Assembly (NCBI GenBank): GCA_022661535.1
Contig: JAKULF010000005.1
Location: forward strand, 2,170,001-2,234,000
Length of the DNA: 64,000 nt
Reading direction: 5' to 3'
Source: Eutypa lata
Taxonomy: Eukaryota > Ascomycota > Sordariomycetes > Xylariales > Diatrypaceae
Below are positions 22,204 to 35,246 of the stretch, piece by piece (position 1 is the first letter of the stretch; the number at the start of each line of letters is the position of its first letter). A program made the position numbers and the translations under genes. The notes under the pieces were generated by a model, which saw nothing but the letters and a program-made list of their open reading frames with translations, was not told the DNA's origin and ran no database searches.

Positions 22204-22989
22204 ATTGGCTGGTAATATGACATTCCTGACTCGATTATATAGCCAATTTGAGAAAAGGTCTGAAGACTTCGTATTGAATTAAATCGGGACTCTGAGTAAG
22301 ATGTGTAAGACACGTTATGGTGTCTATGTCTTTTCTCTCGTCATGAGTGAACTCATGACGTCATTTGTTAGATACTATCTTTGAATGTGCTCAAAATAGC
22401 AACGGGAAACTCACATGAATCTTAAAAGGGGAAGCTTCAGTTTGGGGTTCCCATATAGCATAGAAATTCCTCATCTGCCGCTTTTATAGTAGGGAGTATC
22501 TAGGTTGCATTTATGACCCTTTAGCATCGGTGATGTGTTGTTCATCAGAGCCTTATCGGGCTACTTACACCACTAGACTAACTAGATAGGTTATGTACTG
22601 AATGTTAGCAAGCACAAAGCCTTTTTCGAATAAATCGATATAACACAGTCTAAAGGTAGAAGAAATAGGTATGAATTAATAAATGAATTTTATTACAGGA
22701 AAGCAATGAACGAGGAACGAGGTATTCGTAAACCGTCAAGCATTCCAATCTAGCTGCTAGCCTAGAAAGTCATATGCAATGTAAGTGGCCAGGTGGCTTA
22801 CGCACGTGTCATCGTGGCTGTGCACATATCTTATCTAACTGACTGCAGAAAAGTGCCGTTAACTAGCCCTGGAGCGATAAATAAATCCCGACCAATCGAT
22901 CGACCAGGGTAGGGATCATCCCCCATCTCGAAATTCACCAACTCCAACTAACTTAGGAACCGCAAACTCAAAATGACAAGGTGACGACA
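22204..22989. other. Divergent promoter region
   Basis: Spacer of 786 bases between the PX-associated gene (minus) and the carrier-like gene (plus). It contains the palindrome and the TGACGTCA site described separately. A minimal upstream ORF (ATG ACA AGG TGA at 22973-22984) precedes the carrier-like start by five bases and could damp its translation. Confidence 0.5.
22339..22364. promoter_or_regulatory. Perfect inverted repeat overlapping an ATGACGTCAT bZIP site
   Basis: The 10-base arms CGTCATGAGT (22339-22348) and ACTCATGACG (22351-22360) are exact reverse complements with a two-base spacer. The right arm runs into ATGACGTCAT at 22355-22364, itself palindromic. That sequence contains the CRE/ATF core TGACGTCA and also fits the published Cys3 consensus ATGRYRYCAT. 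It lies 136 bases upstream of the PX-associated gene and about 625 upstream of the carrier-like gene. The geometry is what a dimeric bZIP factor would need; occupancy is unknown. Confidence 0.55.
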
Positions 22990-24363
22990 ATGCCGCCAGG
23001 CCGCAACGACGATGACAGAGCCTCTTCCCTGTCAAGTCCATACCCGGGAGTACTACCAGTGATTCCCCTAGGCACCGATGGACCGTCGAGAAGCAACGCC
23101 GCCACCGCCGCGTCAGCCGCCGGTGTGCGCGCATTAAGCCAGCAGGCCATCGCCTTCTACTTCCGGGCGCCCGTGAAGGCCTTCTTCCGCACGCGCGTCG
23201 ACTATCTGGCGTATGCGAGGATAGTCCATCAAGAGAACCACGACAGGCTCATGAAAGCGGTGGCCAACGATCGCTCGGCGTCCCGGCTCGGCATCACCCT
23301 CCGGCAGACGTGGCTGTGGATGCGGGGGACGACGCCGGGCCTGCTGACCTCCGTCATCCGCCAGCAGGGGTGGCGCGTGATCCCCGACCAGATCCTCCCT
23401 CCCCTCATTGCTAACGTGTCCGTCGGCGCGGTCCTCTACACCAGCTACCTCCACATCTTAGGTCAGCTACACCAGGGAAGTTCGGCATCGGCTAGAAGAG
23501 TGTACCCGCCGCCGCACCCGGGCGAGACGTTTACCGCGGGCTTCCTGGCCGGTAGTCTCCAGAGCGTGGTCGCTGCGCCGCTTGACGCCATTCAAGCAAG
23601 GTACGATCACCGGGATCTCATGGCCGGGAGCGAGACAGGCCGACCCAGGAGCCTCTGGTCTTTTAGCGCCGAAAAGCTACGCGAAATCGGCATGCGCGGT
23701 ATTTTCGCTGGCTGGGGATTGAGTTTCGTGAAGGACAGCTTCGGAAGCGCCGTTTTCTTCAGCGCTTTCGAGTACGTCAAGGCACAGTCCTATTATCGAT
23801 TCGTAACATGGTACTATGGCGGATTGAACCAAGACGTGGTCGACCTTCTCGCCCGCAAACGGCCATTGACTAGCGATGGATCGGTTCGCACCGCCAGTGA
23901 TGGAGATCGCGAACTAGTTGTTATTCGACCTCATTACGCGATTGAACCAATGTTCTTATTGCTAGCCGGCATAAGCGCCTCGTTTGCTCAGCAACTACTC
24001 CTCCATCCTTTAACGCATGTCCAAGTGAAGCATTGGGATCACCTGGAAGACCTCGATGCTAAGGCCGCCAAGCTGAGGCAATTCAGAGTCGACAACCCGG
24101 ATCAACAGCGGCACCGGTGGCGGATGCTCCGCGCCTACTACCATGCGTATCAAGAGACATGGGCCTACTGCGTAACAGAAGCGGCTTCACAGAGCAGGAG
24201 CCCACTCTCGTTCCTCTACCGCGGGTTCTGGTGGAACACAATTAGGCAGGTGCCGAGCACCAGTGCCGGCCTCATCATTTTCGAGCTGGTCCGGCGCAAA
24301 TACGGCATGGGCAACGATGAGGTTCGGATCACAAGGGACAATTACCACATTCTTCTCAGCTAA
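22990..24363 (+). CDS. Mitochondrial-carrier-like protein, divergent
   Basis: A single exon of 457 aa from ATG at 22990. A polar N-terminus of about 35 residues is followed by repeats of carrier type. The best match is GETFTAGFLAGSLQSVVAAPLDAIQARYD (quoted here as separate parts: a Gly-rich helix start, then APLDAIQ), which corresponds to the P-x-D/E-x-x-K/R signature with Gln in place of the basic residue. A later helix has HPLTHVQVKHW. Lengths between these motifs agree with the three-repeat SLC25 fold, but the first repeat is hard to see and the signatures are degenerate. It may therefore be a non-transporting or outer-membrane relative. The inner mitochondrial membrane is the default location for the family. 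The substrate is unknown. Confidence 0.68.
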   Translation: MPPGRNDDDRASSLSSPYPGVLPVIPLGTDGPSRSNAATAASAAGVRALSQQAIAFYFRAPVKAFFRTRVDYLAYARIVHQENHDRLMKAVANDRSASRLGITLRQTWLWMRGTTPGLLTSVIRQQGWRVIPDQILPPLIANVSVGAVLYTSYLHILGQLHQGSSASARRVYPPPHPGETFTAGFLAGSLQSVVAAPLDAIQARYDHRDLMAGSETGRPRSLWSFSAEKLREIGMRGIFAGWGLSFVKDSFGSAVFFSAFEYVKAQSYYRFVTWYYGGLNQDVVDLLARKRPLTSDGSVRTASDGDRELVVIRPHYAIEPMFLLLAGISASFAQQLLLHPLTHVQVKHWDHLEDLDAKAAKLRQFRVDNPDQQRHRWRMLRAYYHAYQETWAYCVTEAASQSRSPLSFLYRGFWWNTIRQVPSTSAGLIIFELVRRKYGMGNDEVRITRDNYHILLS

Positions 24364-25306
24364 AGAGTATGTGCATAATTGGCGTTGGCGTTATGGTTTG
24401 TAGGAATATGCGCGGATACTTCGCCGCTCGGAAGCGTCATCTATATGACTTGTAGAATTGCTCTCCACCAATAGTTACAACATAGCAATGTTTTCTTCAA
24501 TGAGAAACATTTATATATCTTCGTTTCACACAACCTACATCACTATTTAACGCAGTTATCATGACGAAGGAAGTTTATGAATAGAAGGCGTATAACATGC
24601 CAAGGAAACCAACTCGTGCATGAGTACCCCTGAGATGGCTTTACTGCGGGATGTCGAACCTCAGCGGGATACGTACAATACCTGCAGCGCGCTGCAATAA
24701 ACGACAATGACGCTTCTATCGGTCATGTTTATACTGACCACTATACTGGGCTGAAAGATCTTGGTTTAGGCGAAGTGCTTTGATTATTGGTCTAAGCCTA
24801 TATATGATCTACGTGCGTACTGAGAGACGCATCCTCAGTTGAGAGGCATATTAACCTAATAAGATGACTAATTGTTACCATTAATTTAACAAGGCGTTCC
24901 TTAGGCAACTGCTATTCTATCTCGTGAAAACTTGAGAATCCTTGAAATTCTCTTACTCGATAACTCCCCTAGTCCATATCTGCCGACCCCTCCATAAGCA
25001 CGAAGCCCTCATCCAAGGTGGACTTTTACCAGTGTGTTATGCTGTTTGGTAAATTTAAGGCCAGTTCGTCCAAGATGCTAAGCCGCTGGTGGAAAAGTAT
25101 CTCTTGATCCTTGGATGCGGGATTAACATTGTTTATTTATAGACCATGTACTGACACTCTCTGTAAGTATGAATTACTCTTTACCAATGATTAATACCCA
25201 TGTTAAATATTACTCTTGAAGCAGATTCTCTCACCACATGAGGGATAGTCGAGAAGTTGTAAGCTTTTAGATATGAATTGAGACGATATGATTATCATCA
25301 TCATAT
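24364..25306. other. Intergenic between convergent genes
   Basis: About 940 bases of AT-leaning sequence with no ORF of note, no repeat and no RNA gene recognised. Confidence 0.45.
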
Positions 25307-26068
25307 CTATAGAGAATCTCGTTCCCTTGTTCTTGCAACAAGTGCTTCCTTTATCTTTGAAAGACTGAAAAGATCTCCCTTCCGCTTGGCCAGCTCTACA
25401 TGACTATCTGCCCAGCCCTCGGTGCCAGCCTTAAGGCCAAGTGGTTCGCCCTCAAATGTGCAAGAATCGAAATCAATGATAACTGGGTCATCATCACTCA
25501 TCATGATATTCTGTGGATTAAGATCACAATGAATTAGGCCGAGACTATGAAGGTGGTTGACGCCATTCTCGATACCCCTTATACATCCGTCAACGTTGAG
25601 GTGCGCCTTCTCTCGTAATCTCTGAGCGAGACTTTGCTGGTATTCAACGAAACATATTCCATAGATCCTACCGCCTTCTACAAGACATCCCAGATATTGG
25701 GCAATATTAGGATGTGGATGCCGTCGTAAGACCTCGCATTTGTTAACCTCATTCAAAATGGTTGGAGCAAAGTTCATCGTAGCCGTCGTGTCTCCATAGT
25801 AAATAACGTTAGGCCGCTTGACATACGTCTTAGGTGGTAGAGGATTGGGAGCTTGGGTGAAGATGGGGTTGAACGCCGGGTATATATGGTCTTTAGGGAT
25901 CGGAATAGCCTCTAGTTGGTTTAGGTCGATTGTAGCTGATTGTCGTTGGTTGGTGCGGGCATAAAACAGGTCGCCTCCCTTCTTTAGTATGACTTTTGTA
26001 TGGTCGAAGACTAAATCACCATCTTCTTCGACGAATGCTTCGCTTTGGTCATATGTCTCTATAGACAT
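25307..26068 (-). CDS. Protein-kinase-like protein with HCD and DFD motifs
   Basis: A single exon of 253 aa, ATG at 26068. The C-lobe is clear: the catalytic loop is HCDLNPQNIM (residues 180-189, HCD for HRD, with the Asn ligand present) and the metal-binding motif is DFD (199-201) in place of DFG. It is followed by GTEGWADSHVE, which resembles an activation-segment/APE region. A helix-C-like NEVNKCEVLRRHPHPNIAQYLG spans about 106-127 (shown only to locate it; the Glu is 107 or 112). No glycine-rich loop is evident and the beta-3 Lys is not obvious, so the N-lobe is degenerate. This fits the small, fast-evolving fungal kinase-like proteins expanded in Pezizomycotina. Catalytic activity is uncertain. 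The start at 26068 is the first ATG in an open frame. Confidence 0.75.
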   Translation of the reverse strand: MSIETYDQSEAFVEEDGDLVFDHTKVILKKGGDLFYARTNQRQSATIDLNQLEAIPIPKDHIYPAFNPIFTQAPNPLPPKTYVKRPNVIYYGDTTATMNFAPTILNEVNKCEVLRRHPHPNIAQYLGCLVEGGRIYGICFVEYQQSLAQRLREKAHLNVDGCIRGIENGVNHLHSLGLIHCDLNPQNIMMSDDDPVIIDFDSCTFEGEPLGLKAGTEGWADSHVELAKRKGDLFSLSKIKEALVARTRERDSL

Positions 26069-26599
26069 GGTGAGGTAGCCAGAAAGGACTTATGGATTAG
26101 CAATGATATCAGGCACTTAATTCTTACTAGAGGCTATCTAGTATTTTTGAGTTACAAATTGCTAGGTACCTAGGTACCTTCCACAGGGCGAAACAAGCCT
26201 GGTTTAGAGCGGCGAGGGCGCTAAGCCCGGTTTGTGGCACGCCACACCCCGTGGGAAAACCTGGAACCACGGATGTCCATATTGGTCAACCGCCTAGACC
26301 CCGGATTCTTATGTAATTGTATTCACTAGGATTCGTCGGGATGCAGGGCTCTCGAACTTGTTGATTAAAACTAAAATGAATGGATTTATCTAACAGGTGT
26401 ATAAATAGTAAATATAGAAATGGGTTGCTTAGGTGGTACCCAGTAGTTTTCCCCTTGTTCCTAAGGTTCTCAAAGTCCTACTGTTTCTAAGGTCTAGACT
26501 ATTCCTTAGGATCTAGTTACATGCATGCACCCGAAGTTGCCGAGCTGTCTAGGTTCCTCGTAAGCTACGTGTATATATACTCGTAATCTCGAAACATCA
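26069..26599. other. Spacer leading into AT block
   Basis: Upstream flank of the kinase-like gene. A small GGTACCTAGGTACC palindromic tract lies at about 26164-26179. No gene is seen. Confidence 0.4.
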
Positions 26600-27390
26600 T
26601 TATACTTAAAAATACATAAGTATACCTTTATCGTTTTAAATAATATATATTAAAAAAGTAAATATATTTATAAATATAATTTTAATGTTTATTTATTTTA
26701 ATTAAATTATATTAATATTTTATTAATTTATTTTAAAAAATATAATAAATATAAATTTATATAATAACGATTAAATAAAGTTTATTAAGCTTAAAATGCT
26801 TTTCGAATTGTTTTTTTTAAATTAATTTCGTATTATAAGTTATTTTAATTTAATATATAAAATTATTAATATATTTTAATTTAAAATTAAAAACTTTTAA
26901 AATTATAAATATTTTTAATTTAAAAAATATATTATAATAAAAAATATTTAAATATAAATAAATAATTAATTTAATTAATTAATTTAATTATATTTATTAA
27001 TATTAAAAAATATTTATATTAATATTTAAACTTTATTTAAATAAACTTATTATTATTATTTATTATTTATTTATATATATATATTTATTTTATTATTTAA
27101 TATTATTATTATTATTTTATAATATAATAAAAAAATATAAATAAATAAAAAAACTTATATCGTTTTTTTAAACTTTTTAAAACTTAATTTTAACTTTAAA
27201 TTAATATTTAATTTTAATTAATTAATTTAAATTTTAATTAATTAATTTTAATTTTAATTACGTTTTATATTAACGTTATTAAATAATAATTTAAAAATAA
27301 TAAAATAATAAATATAATAATAAATATAATAATTATTAATTTAATAAATTTAAAGATATTAAATATAATTAATATAATTAATGTAATAAT
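26600..27390. repeat. Second short AT-rich isochore, probably RIP-decayed
   Basis: About 790 bases with very little G+C and no ORF. It has words such as TTAATTAATTTAATT and ATTATTATTATT; the few C are mostly CpG or CpT. It resembles the block at 16951-17645 in composition. The original element is not recognisable. Confidence 0.75.
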
Positions 27391-27930
27391 AAGTCTTGAA
27401 AATGGTCCGTACTGTCCAAATGCGGTTTAAATACCGGTGCAAATATCTTTTTATACCGATGAATATAGCCAAATTGGATTAAAGCGAGGTCATACATATG
27501 GAATGGGCCCCAGTATTATACGATGGTAACTACCTACCTACCTATAGCAAACATGCCTTAGATTAGGGACCGGAGAGGTAGCAAGCAGCAGCATAGCGCG
27601 GCTCAGCGCCATGCCGGGAGATCGGCCAAGCGAGGGGATTTGGATTAGCGGCACAATTCATCCTGTCGCGACACCCAGGGATGCGTGCGACAAGCCTGTC
27701 TGTCGCTTATGTTATTCGTTAAGACTCATCAGTTGGTTCGACATTTACGCCTTCGTTCCTGACACGGTTTCTCCTTCCGCATCGTGACGATGGCGTTGAA
27801 CTCAGAACCAGGTAGAAGAAGGTGAAACCCTCCTTCCACTCTCAATTGAGTTGATCATATTTCGCTCTTTATCATCCATTGGGTATATCGCTTCCGCTGT
27901 CTCAAATTTCAATCATTTCCACCTGCCGCG
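27391..27930. other. Promoter and 5' leader of the GH47 gene
   Basis: G+C returns to normal abruptly after about 27390. The last 100 bases before 27931 are pyrimidine-rich, typical of a fungal 5' leader. No other gene is seen. Confidence 0.5.
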
Positions 27931-29759
<1,829 letters not shown>

Positions 29760-32700
29760 GATCTTTACATGACTGATCGAAAGGGCTGCAGAGGGTATCC
29801 GAAAAGTAACATACACAAAAATAACCATTCGTATTCGAGTTGGAGTAGTCGAACTCGGATGCCTTCTGACTTACAACATCTTGGGTAGGGATTGTGACGC
29901 CATAAGTTTTACGCCTGTTTTGCACACGTAAAATTGGCCGGCATCCCTTCTGGAAGGCTATATATCAATGTGCTACGTTCTAGACGGGGCGAAATGCGTA
30001 ATCGAGGAGTTCCATAGCAGTCAAGTGCCGACACTACGCTTTGGTCTATCCGACGTAATAGATCCTTTAGATCTATTTATAAGCAGGCCGGAGTAAACAA
30101 CACACTGTTGGCTTATATTGGCTAACTCCTGTTCACTCCTGTTTCCAATGACTAGTTCCTCATTACGGATGCTTCGGGCCAACACGCCGCACCGCCCCCA
30201 TCACACATTCCAACGCCATAATTAGCAATTGTGCCTGAGGATGGTGATACATTTTCGTCGTAACTCGTTGGCGGCTGTGCAGGGATTTGGATAGGTGCTC
30301 AACAATGAAATACGGGATATACCCTGGAATTGTTGTCTGACAGATGGCGTCAAAATGACGAGCTCCGACTGCATAGGCTGAGCATGTTTGAGAAGATGAT
30401 GCACAACCGTAAGACAAACACAGATAATCTTAGATAGCATCTACCTAACATTAGGCGATGACAATCAACCATGAGGTCCGAGAGACATAGCTACATAGAA
30501 AGAAACCCATTAAATCGTGGAAAAGGGGTAATGTGAAGGATGAACCTTGACATGCCGAATGATCGGAGCACGTCATTGTAGTCCATACTGGACAAATAGT
30601 CGGTGAACTCGATTGTCTGATATTTTCGTGGTGATCTCTGATGCGGAGGCACCTTGGCTGTAAAAACGACAGTTGACACTAAAATTGCGAATTTACCTAA
30701 TTAAATCATGTGATGTTAGAGTTTCCGTCGGAGCTTTTTAGGCCGGAGTACGTAAGGAAAAACCTCCCAAACGCAGAACCTTTAATGTGGCGCCCCCCAG
30801 AAAGCTAGAATCGGCTCTCGGTCTGGAACTCGGACGGGATGGCGTGCGCAAGCCAAAAAATGATCAAATGTTTCACGGGCCAGTTGAAAATGACAGGTGT
30901 CGCCCCCTTTTCTCACAAATTCGGCCAGGAGTGGCAATTCTAGCCTGTTCCTGTGCGATTATGGGTAAGTCATCCATCATGATTGATTTCTTTAAGGACG
31001 TAATTAACTATTATCTGGATGAGTGTCAGTGTTGTTCATATAAACGCAGGAAGTATCTACGCCAAGGTTTGGGTACGATGACACCAGTTCGCTATGGCCC
31101 CACCAGCCCACCACTTGCGCCAATGTCAAAATTTGACAGCTTGAGCGGCAGAGCGGTAGGAGTCATGACTTGGCGTGCTGGCGCAAGGCAATCGGGCAGT
31201 TCCCGACGTTGTGACTGAATATCGTGATACTTTCACTGATCATATTATTTTATATAAGTTTCATATCAGCATGCTTGTATTCGCAATCCACTGACGAGGT
31301 TCGATCAGAACAATCATATGCATTTCCAAATGACATCATAACTATATGGCTGGGTTGTGTGCCCTTGAATATATAATGATATCCGTCTACCCATGGGATG
31401 GATACCAGCGGAATAGCGCCATCCGCTCAAAAACAACACAGTTTAAGAGTATCTACTATCTGCACAGATGCCATATACGTACGTAGTTGAGGGTTTATGA
31501 GAGCCAAGTCGGGTAACTTGATGGTTCGTATAGAATAAATTATGAGAGCGATTTCAGTCGATCCGGTATTTGATTAAGATCGATCAACACCTGAGAATGT
31601 GGGGAGTCCCTGAGATCGCCTAGCTTGCCGGAGCCCGAATATTTAGAATGTTGCACCCAAATCAATTGATTGAATGCGACACTAGTAGTGATAAGTACCT
31701 AAAATGGTAAAATGGCGATTTAAACCATGGAGAGATCAACGCTTGTGGAACCATCAAAACACCTGAAGGCGGAAAGTCCAGCTCCAGGCCCGGGAGTCGG
31801 TGGTTATCGGTTAGTGGTCACGCAATTCTTTGCCGTCTTGCGACAGAAAGAACAGTATACACATACGAATACTATGTAGTAATACAGATCAATAGGTACA
31901 AGACAACTACTTTACTACGTAGTAAAGTCTGTAGATAATTGGTAGAAATTTCAGCGAGAATAAGATACAGTTGCTCTTAATAGTAAGTAACATAAACAGT
32001 AAATTTCCATGTACGAAATTGGTCTACTACATACGTTGTTGAAGTGCATACATTAGCAGAAACTGGGGAACTCCTGGAGCCGAAGATTCGTCATTTGTAT
32101 TGGTTTGTTTGCAATTCCTTAGTGGTTTCTTTTCTAGTCCCTCCCTGACTCCTACCACGTACCACACTATTAAGTACCTACATAGAAAAGGCAAACTTAT
32201 TATGCCGTTATATGTATATATGACCGGTCCCACAAACAGTGCCGTTCCGCCAACCTTTGCTCCTGTCCGTCTTACCTAAGTCACCTTACTTAAGGTTTTA
32301 GCACCCATCTTCTTTCAGACATCGGGAGTCATCGACTGCTCTGCTCAGCTCAGCAGCACATTGAGCACTACCCACCATACATATGTCGGATTGATGGTGT
32401 ATCATTATAGTCATTGTTACAAAGAACTTCAAGTCTAGCCCATTCTATACCTACCGTGCCTACCCAAGCTGTTGACTCCGATGGTCGGATGTTCCATCCA
32501 GGTACCTAATCAGAACATACTCCAACATTGATTTGATGTAAGAGGGACAAGGCGGGAACAGAACTGGATGAGCGAATCAAGTCAAAACTCTAATATCAGC
32601 TCGTTCATACAATTGAGCAAGCACATCAAACAATAATCTCATTGCGCCATATCGTGCTTGGGCCTTTTCTTTGAACACATTCGCCTACCCGCTTTATTGC

Positions 32701-32978
32701 TGCGGCTTTTCGCTCTTTACTGCAAGCATTTATACCAACTCATATCATACATACCATTCACCGACTTCGCCCCTACCTCGCTAGTCCTATTAGCTGTTGG
32801 GAAATCAGCACGCCATCCTGCATATCTATCTTCTCATCTGTCACCATCGTCTGCAAACGTGGCAGTCTACAGCCTTGCCATGGTGTGACGCACATACTCG
32901 AGCGGAGAGTCTGTGTCGGGTTTTGAATTCCCCCACACATATTTTTATCCATTATCCATTACCCACCCTCTCGCCAGT
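29760..32978. other. Three-kilobase gap before sconB
   Basis: No supported gene. The frame at 30787-31218 begins with a GTG and has no domain. The last 600 bases are increasingly pyrimidine-rich and probably belong to a long 5' leader of sconB. A palindromic CTACGTAGTAAAG-type tract near 31910-31925 is the only local structure noticed. Confidence 0.45.
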
Positions 32979-35246
32979 ATGACAAGCTTGGGATCTCTTA
33001 CAATGACAGCCCCAACACATCCTCCGTCTATCTCGAGACACCATGACACGGCCGGGCGGATTATCGATTCGATCACAATGAACCAGCGCGACACCTCCAC
33101 CTTAGACACAAATACATCTCGCCCATCGAAGACTTCGTACCCTGCGATGACGACCGACGATAGCAATTCGAAACCTTCTAAGGCAAATTGTGATCGGAGG
33201 AGACCCGAGGAAGAGGAGGATGCATCCCGTCTGCCCAACATGTCCCAGCACCTTACGGGTCAGATGGTAACTCCATATCTGCGGGAACATATCCCCGGCA
33301 TATATGCACCGATAGGAAAGCCAGATAGCTTGGCTATGGTGAACTCTACATCGAAGGATCCTAATAGTAAATATTGCTATCGTCACCGACCCGATTCCAA
33401 GTGTCGTAGAGCCGCCGACCAAACCAAGATGGCTCTGATTCAAAGTGTATGTCTGCCCGCCCATCTAGGTATAATATATCGTAAATTGTCGAATCCGCTA
33501 ACAGGTTTTGTACAGGAACTCGAGACCCTCTCATCGGGTGATCGACAGGCCATTACTAACGTCTGGTCATTATTTTCTGCCGCACCAACGAAGCACCGTG
33601 AACTTATGTTGCAGGGCATCATCACCCAATGCTGCTTCCCGCAGCTTTCGACGGTATCGCGAGAAGTGCACGAACAACTCAAGATCGATTTCATGTCCGC
33701 CTTACCCGACGAATTATCACTAAAAATATTATGTTACCTTGATTGCTCTTCCCTGTGCAAGGCTGCTCAGGTCAGCCGACGGTGGCATACCTTATCCGGA
33801 GATGATGTGGTATGGCATAGGATGTGCGAACAACATATTAATCGTAAATGTGTAAAGTGCGGCTGGGGATTGCCGAGACTGGAGAAGAAGAGACTAAAGG
33901 AATGGAAGTTCCAACGCCAAGCGGGGGATCTCCCTCTCCCTCTCCCCGCCCCCCCTGTCCGTGCTGACACCCCGGTCACTACCGTCGCCGCCGCTACAAC
34001 AACTCCGAACCCAGCAAAGCGAACCGCCTCTTCATCTGACGATGAGGGATCTACGAAGCGCACTTGTGTCAATGGTGTTGGTGCTCCCATAGAACTTGTA
34101 CACAGCAAGGTACGAGAGAAGAAGTTCAGGCCATGGAAAGATGTCTACCGCGACCGTTATAAGGTTGGATCAAACTGGAAATACGGCCGGTATTCCATCA
34201 AAACATTCCGCGGGCAACACACTAATGGTGTGACGTGTCTACAATTTGAAGAGAACATTCTGGCCACCGGGTCCTATGATTCCACTATCAAGCTTTGGAA
34301 TATCGAGACGGGACAGGTTATTCGAACTCTACAGGGACACACGAGTGGCATCAGAGCTTTGCAGTTTGATGACCGTCTACTTGTCAGTGGAAGTCTTGAT
34401 AAAACGGTCAAGATTTGGAACTGGCGAACCGGTGAATGCATTAACACCCTCCACCACCAGGGCGGGGTCATATCTGTCCACATGGATGGTGATCTTCTGG
34501 CTTCGGGATCTATGGATAGGTCGATCAAGGTTTTTAACTTCAAAACCAACATATCCTGGTGTCTACGAGGTCATACCGACTGGGTGAACCAAGTCCGCCT
34601 GGACAATGCATCCCGCACTCTTATCTCAGCTTCGGACGACCTTACAGTCAAGCTATGGGATATAGACACACAGACATGCATCAAGACTTATGAAGGCCAC
34701 GCCGGACAAGTGCAACAAGTTATACCTCTACCTGACGACTTTGAATTCGAGGACGAGAATGCCCGCGAGTCAGACACAGTTTCTGTGTCCAGTCACCGCA
34801 GCGGGACTCCGGCACCATGCTCGTCGTCTTCTCAATCATCCGATTTAGCAGACGAAGAACGCGCCGCTTACGGTCCTCTGTTCACTGAGCACCCTGAGAG
34901 ACCGCTACCGCCGAGGTTCATGCTGACGGGCTCGTTGGACAACACCATGCGTCTCTGGAACACTGCCACGGGTGCTACCCTGAAGCACTATTTCGGACAT
35001 GTGGAGGGTATATGGGGCTTAGCAGCAAGCACACTACGATTTGTAACGGGCGCTAATGACGCAACTGTTAAAGTGTGGGATCCTGCGGGCCGATGCGAAC
35101 GAACTTTCGCAGGCCACGCCGGGCCGGTGACATGCGTCGGCCTGAGTGACAGCCGAATGGCAAGCGGAGGGGAGGATGGAGAGGTTCGCCTATATATCTT
35201 TGAGGGCGACCCATCGGTGCCTGAAGAGGCGGGTACGCCGTCGTAA
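32979..35246 (+). CDS. sconB: SconB/Met30-type F-box WD40 sulfur-control protein
   Basis: Two exons, 32979-33446 and 33516-35246, give 732 aa. The 69-base intron (GTATGT, GCTAAC branch, TGTACAG) is in frame and free of stops. Layout: a polar N-terminus of about 150 residues, a conserved pre-F-box block (HRELMLQGIITQCCFPQLS), an F-box at about 217-262 (LPDELSLKILCYLD, VSRRW, VVWHRMC), CKKC-like KCVKCGWGLP, a low-complexity linker, and seven WD40 repeats from about 384 to the end. This is the architecture of Neurospora SCON-2, Aspergillus SconB and yeast Met30, substrate receptors of the SCF ubiquitin ligase that restrain the Cys3/MetR sulfur activator. Repeat 5 is split by an acidic/Ser-rich insertion. 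ATG at 32979 is the first in frame; a second at 33000 is possible. Confidence 0.95.
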   Translation: MTSLGSLTMTAPTHPPSISRHHDTAGRIIDSITMNQRDTSTLDTNTSRPSKTSYPAMTTDDSNSKPSKANCDRRRPEEEEDASRLPNMSQHLTGQMVTPYLREHIPGIYAPIGKPDSLAMVNSTSKDPNSKYCYRHRPDSKCRRAADQTKMALIQSVCLPAHLGIIYRKLSNPLTGFVQELETLSSGDRQAITNVWSLFSAAPTKHRELMLQGIITQCCFPQLSTVSREVHEQLKIDFMSALPDELSLKILCYLDCSSLCKAAQVSRRWHTLSGDDVVWHRMCEQHINRKCVKCGWGLPRLEKKRLKEWKFQRQAGDLPLPLPAPPVRADTPVTTVAAATTTPNPAKRTASSSDDEGSTKRTCVNGVGAPIELVHSKVREKKFRPWKDVYRDRYKVGSNWKYGRYSIKTFRGQHTNGVTCLQFEENILATGSYDSTIKLWNIETGQVIRTLQGHTSGIRALQFDDRLLVSGSLDKTVKIWNWRTGECINTLHHQGGVISVHMDGDLLASGSMDRSIKVFNFKTNISWCLRGHTDWVNQVRLDNASRTLISASDDLTVKLWDIDTQTCIKTYEGHAGQVQQVIPLPDDFEFEDENARESDTVSVSSHRSGTPAPCSSSSQSSDLADEERAAYGPLFTEHPERPLPPRFMLTGSLDNTMRLWNTATGATLKHYFGHVEGIWGLAASTLRFVTGANDATVKVWDPAGRCERTFAGHAGPVTCVGLSDSRMASGGEDGEVRLYIFEGDPSVPEEAGTPS

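Noticed and set aside
30787..31218. 143-codon frame in the gap before sconB
   Set aside because: Starts at GTG, no domain and no coding-like composition.
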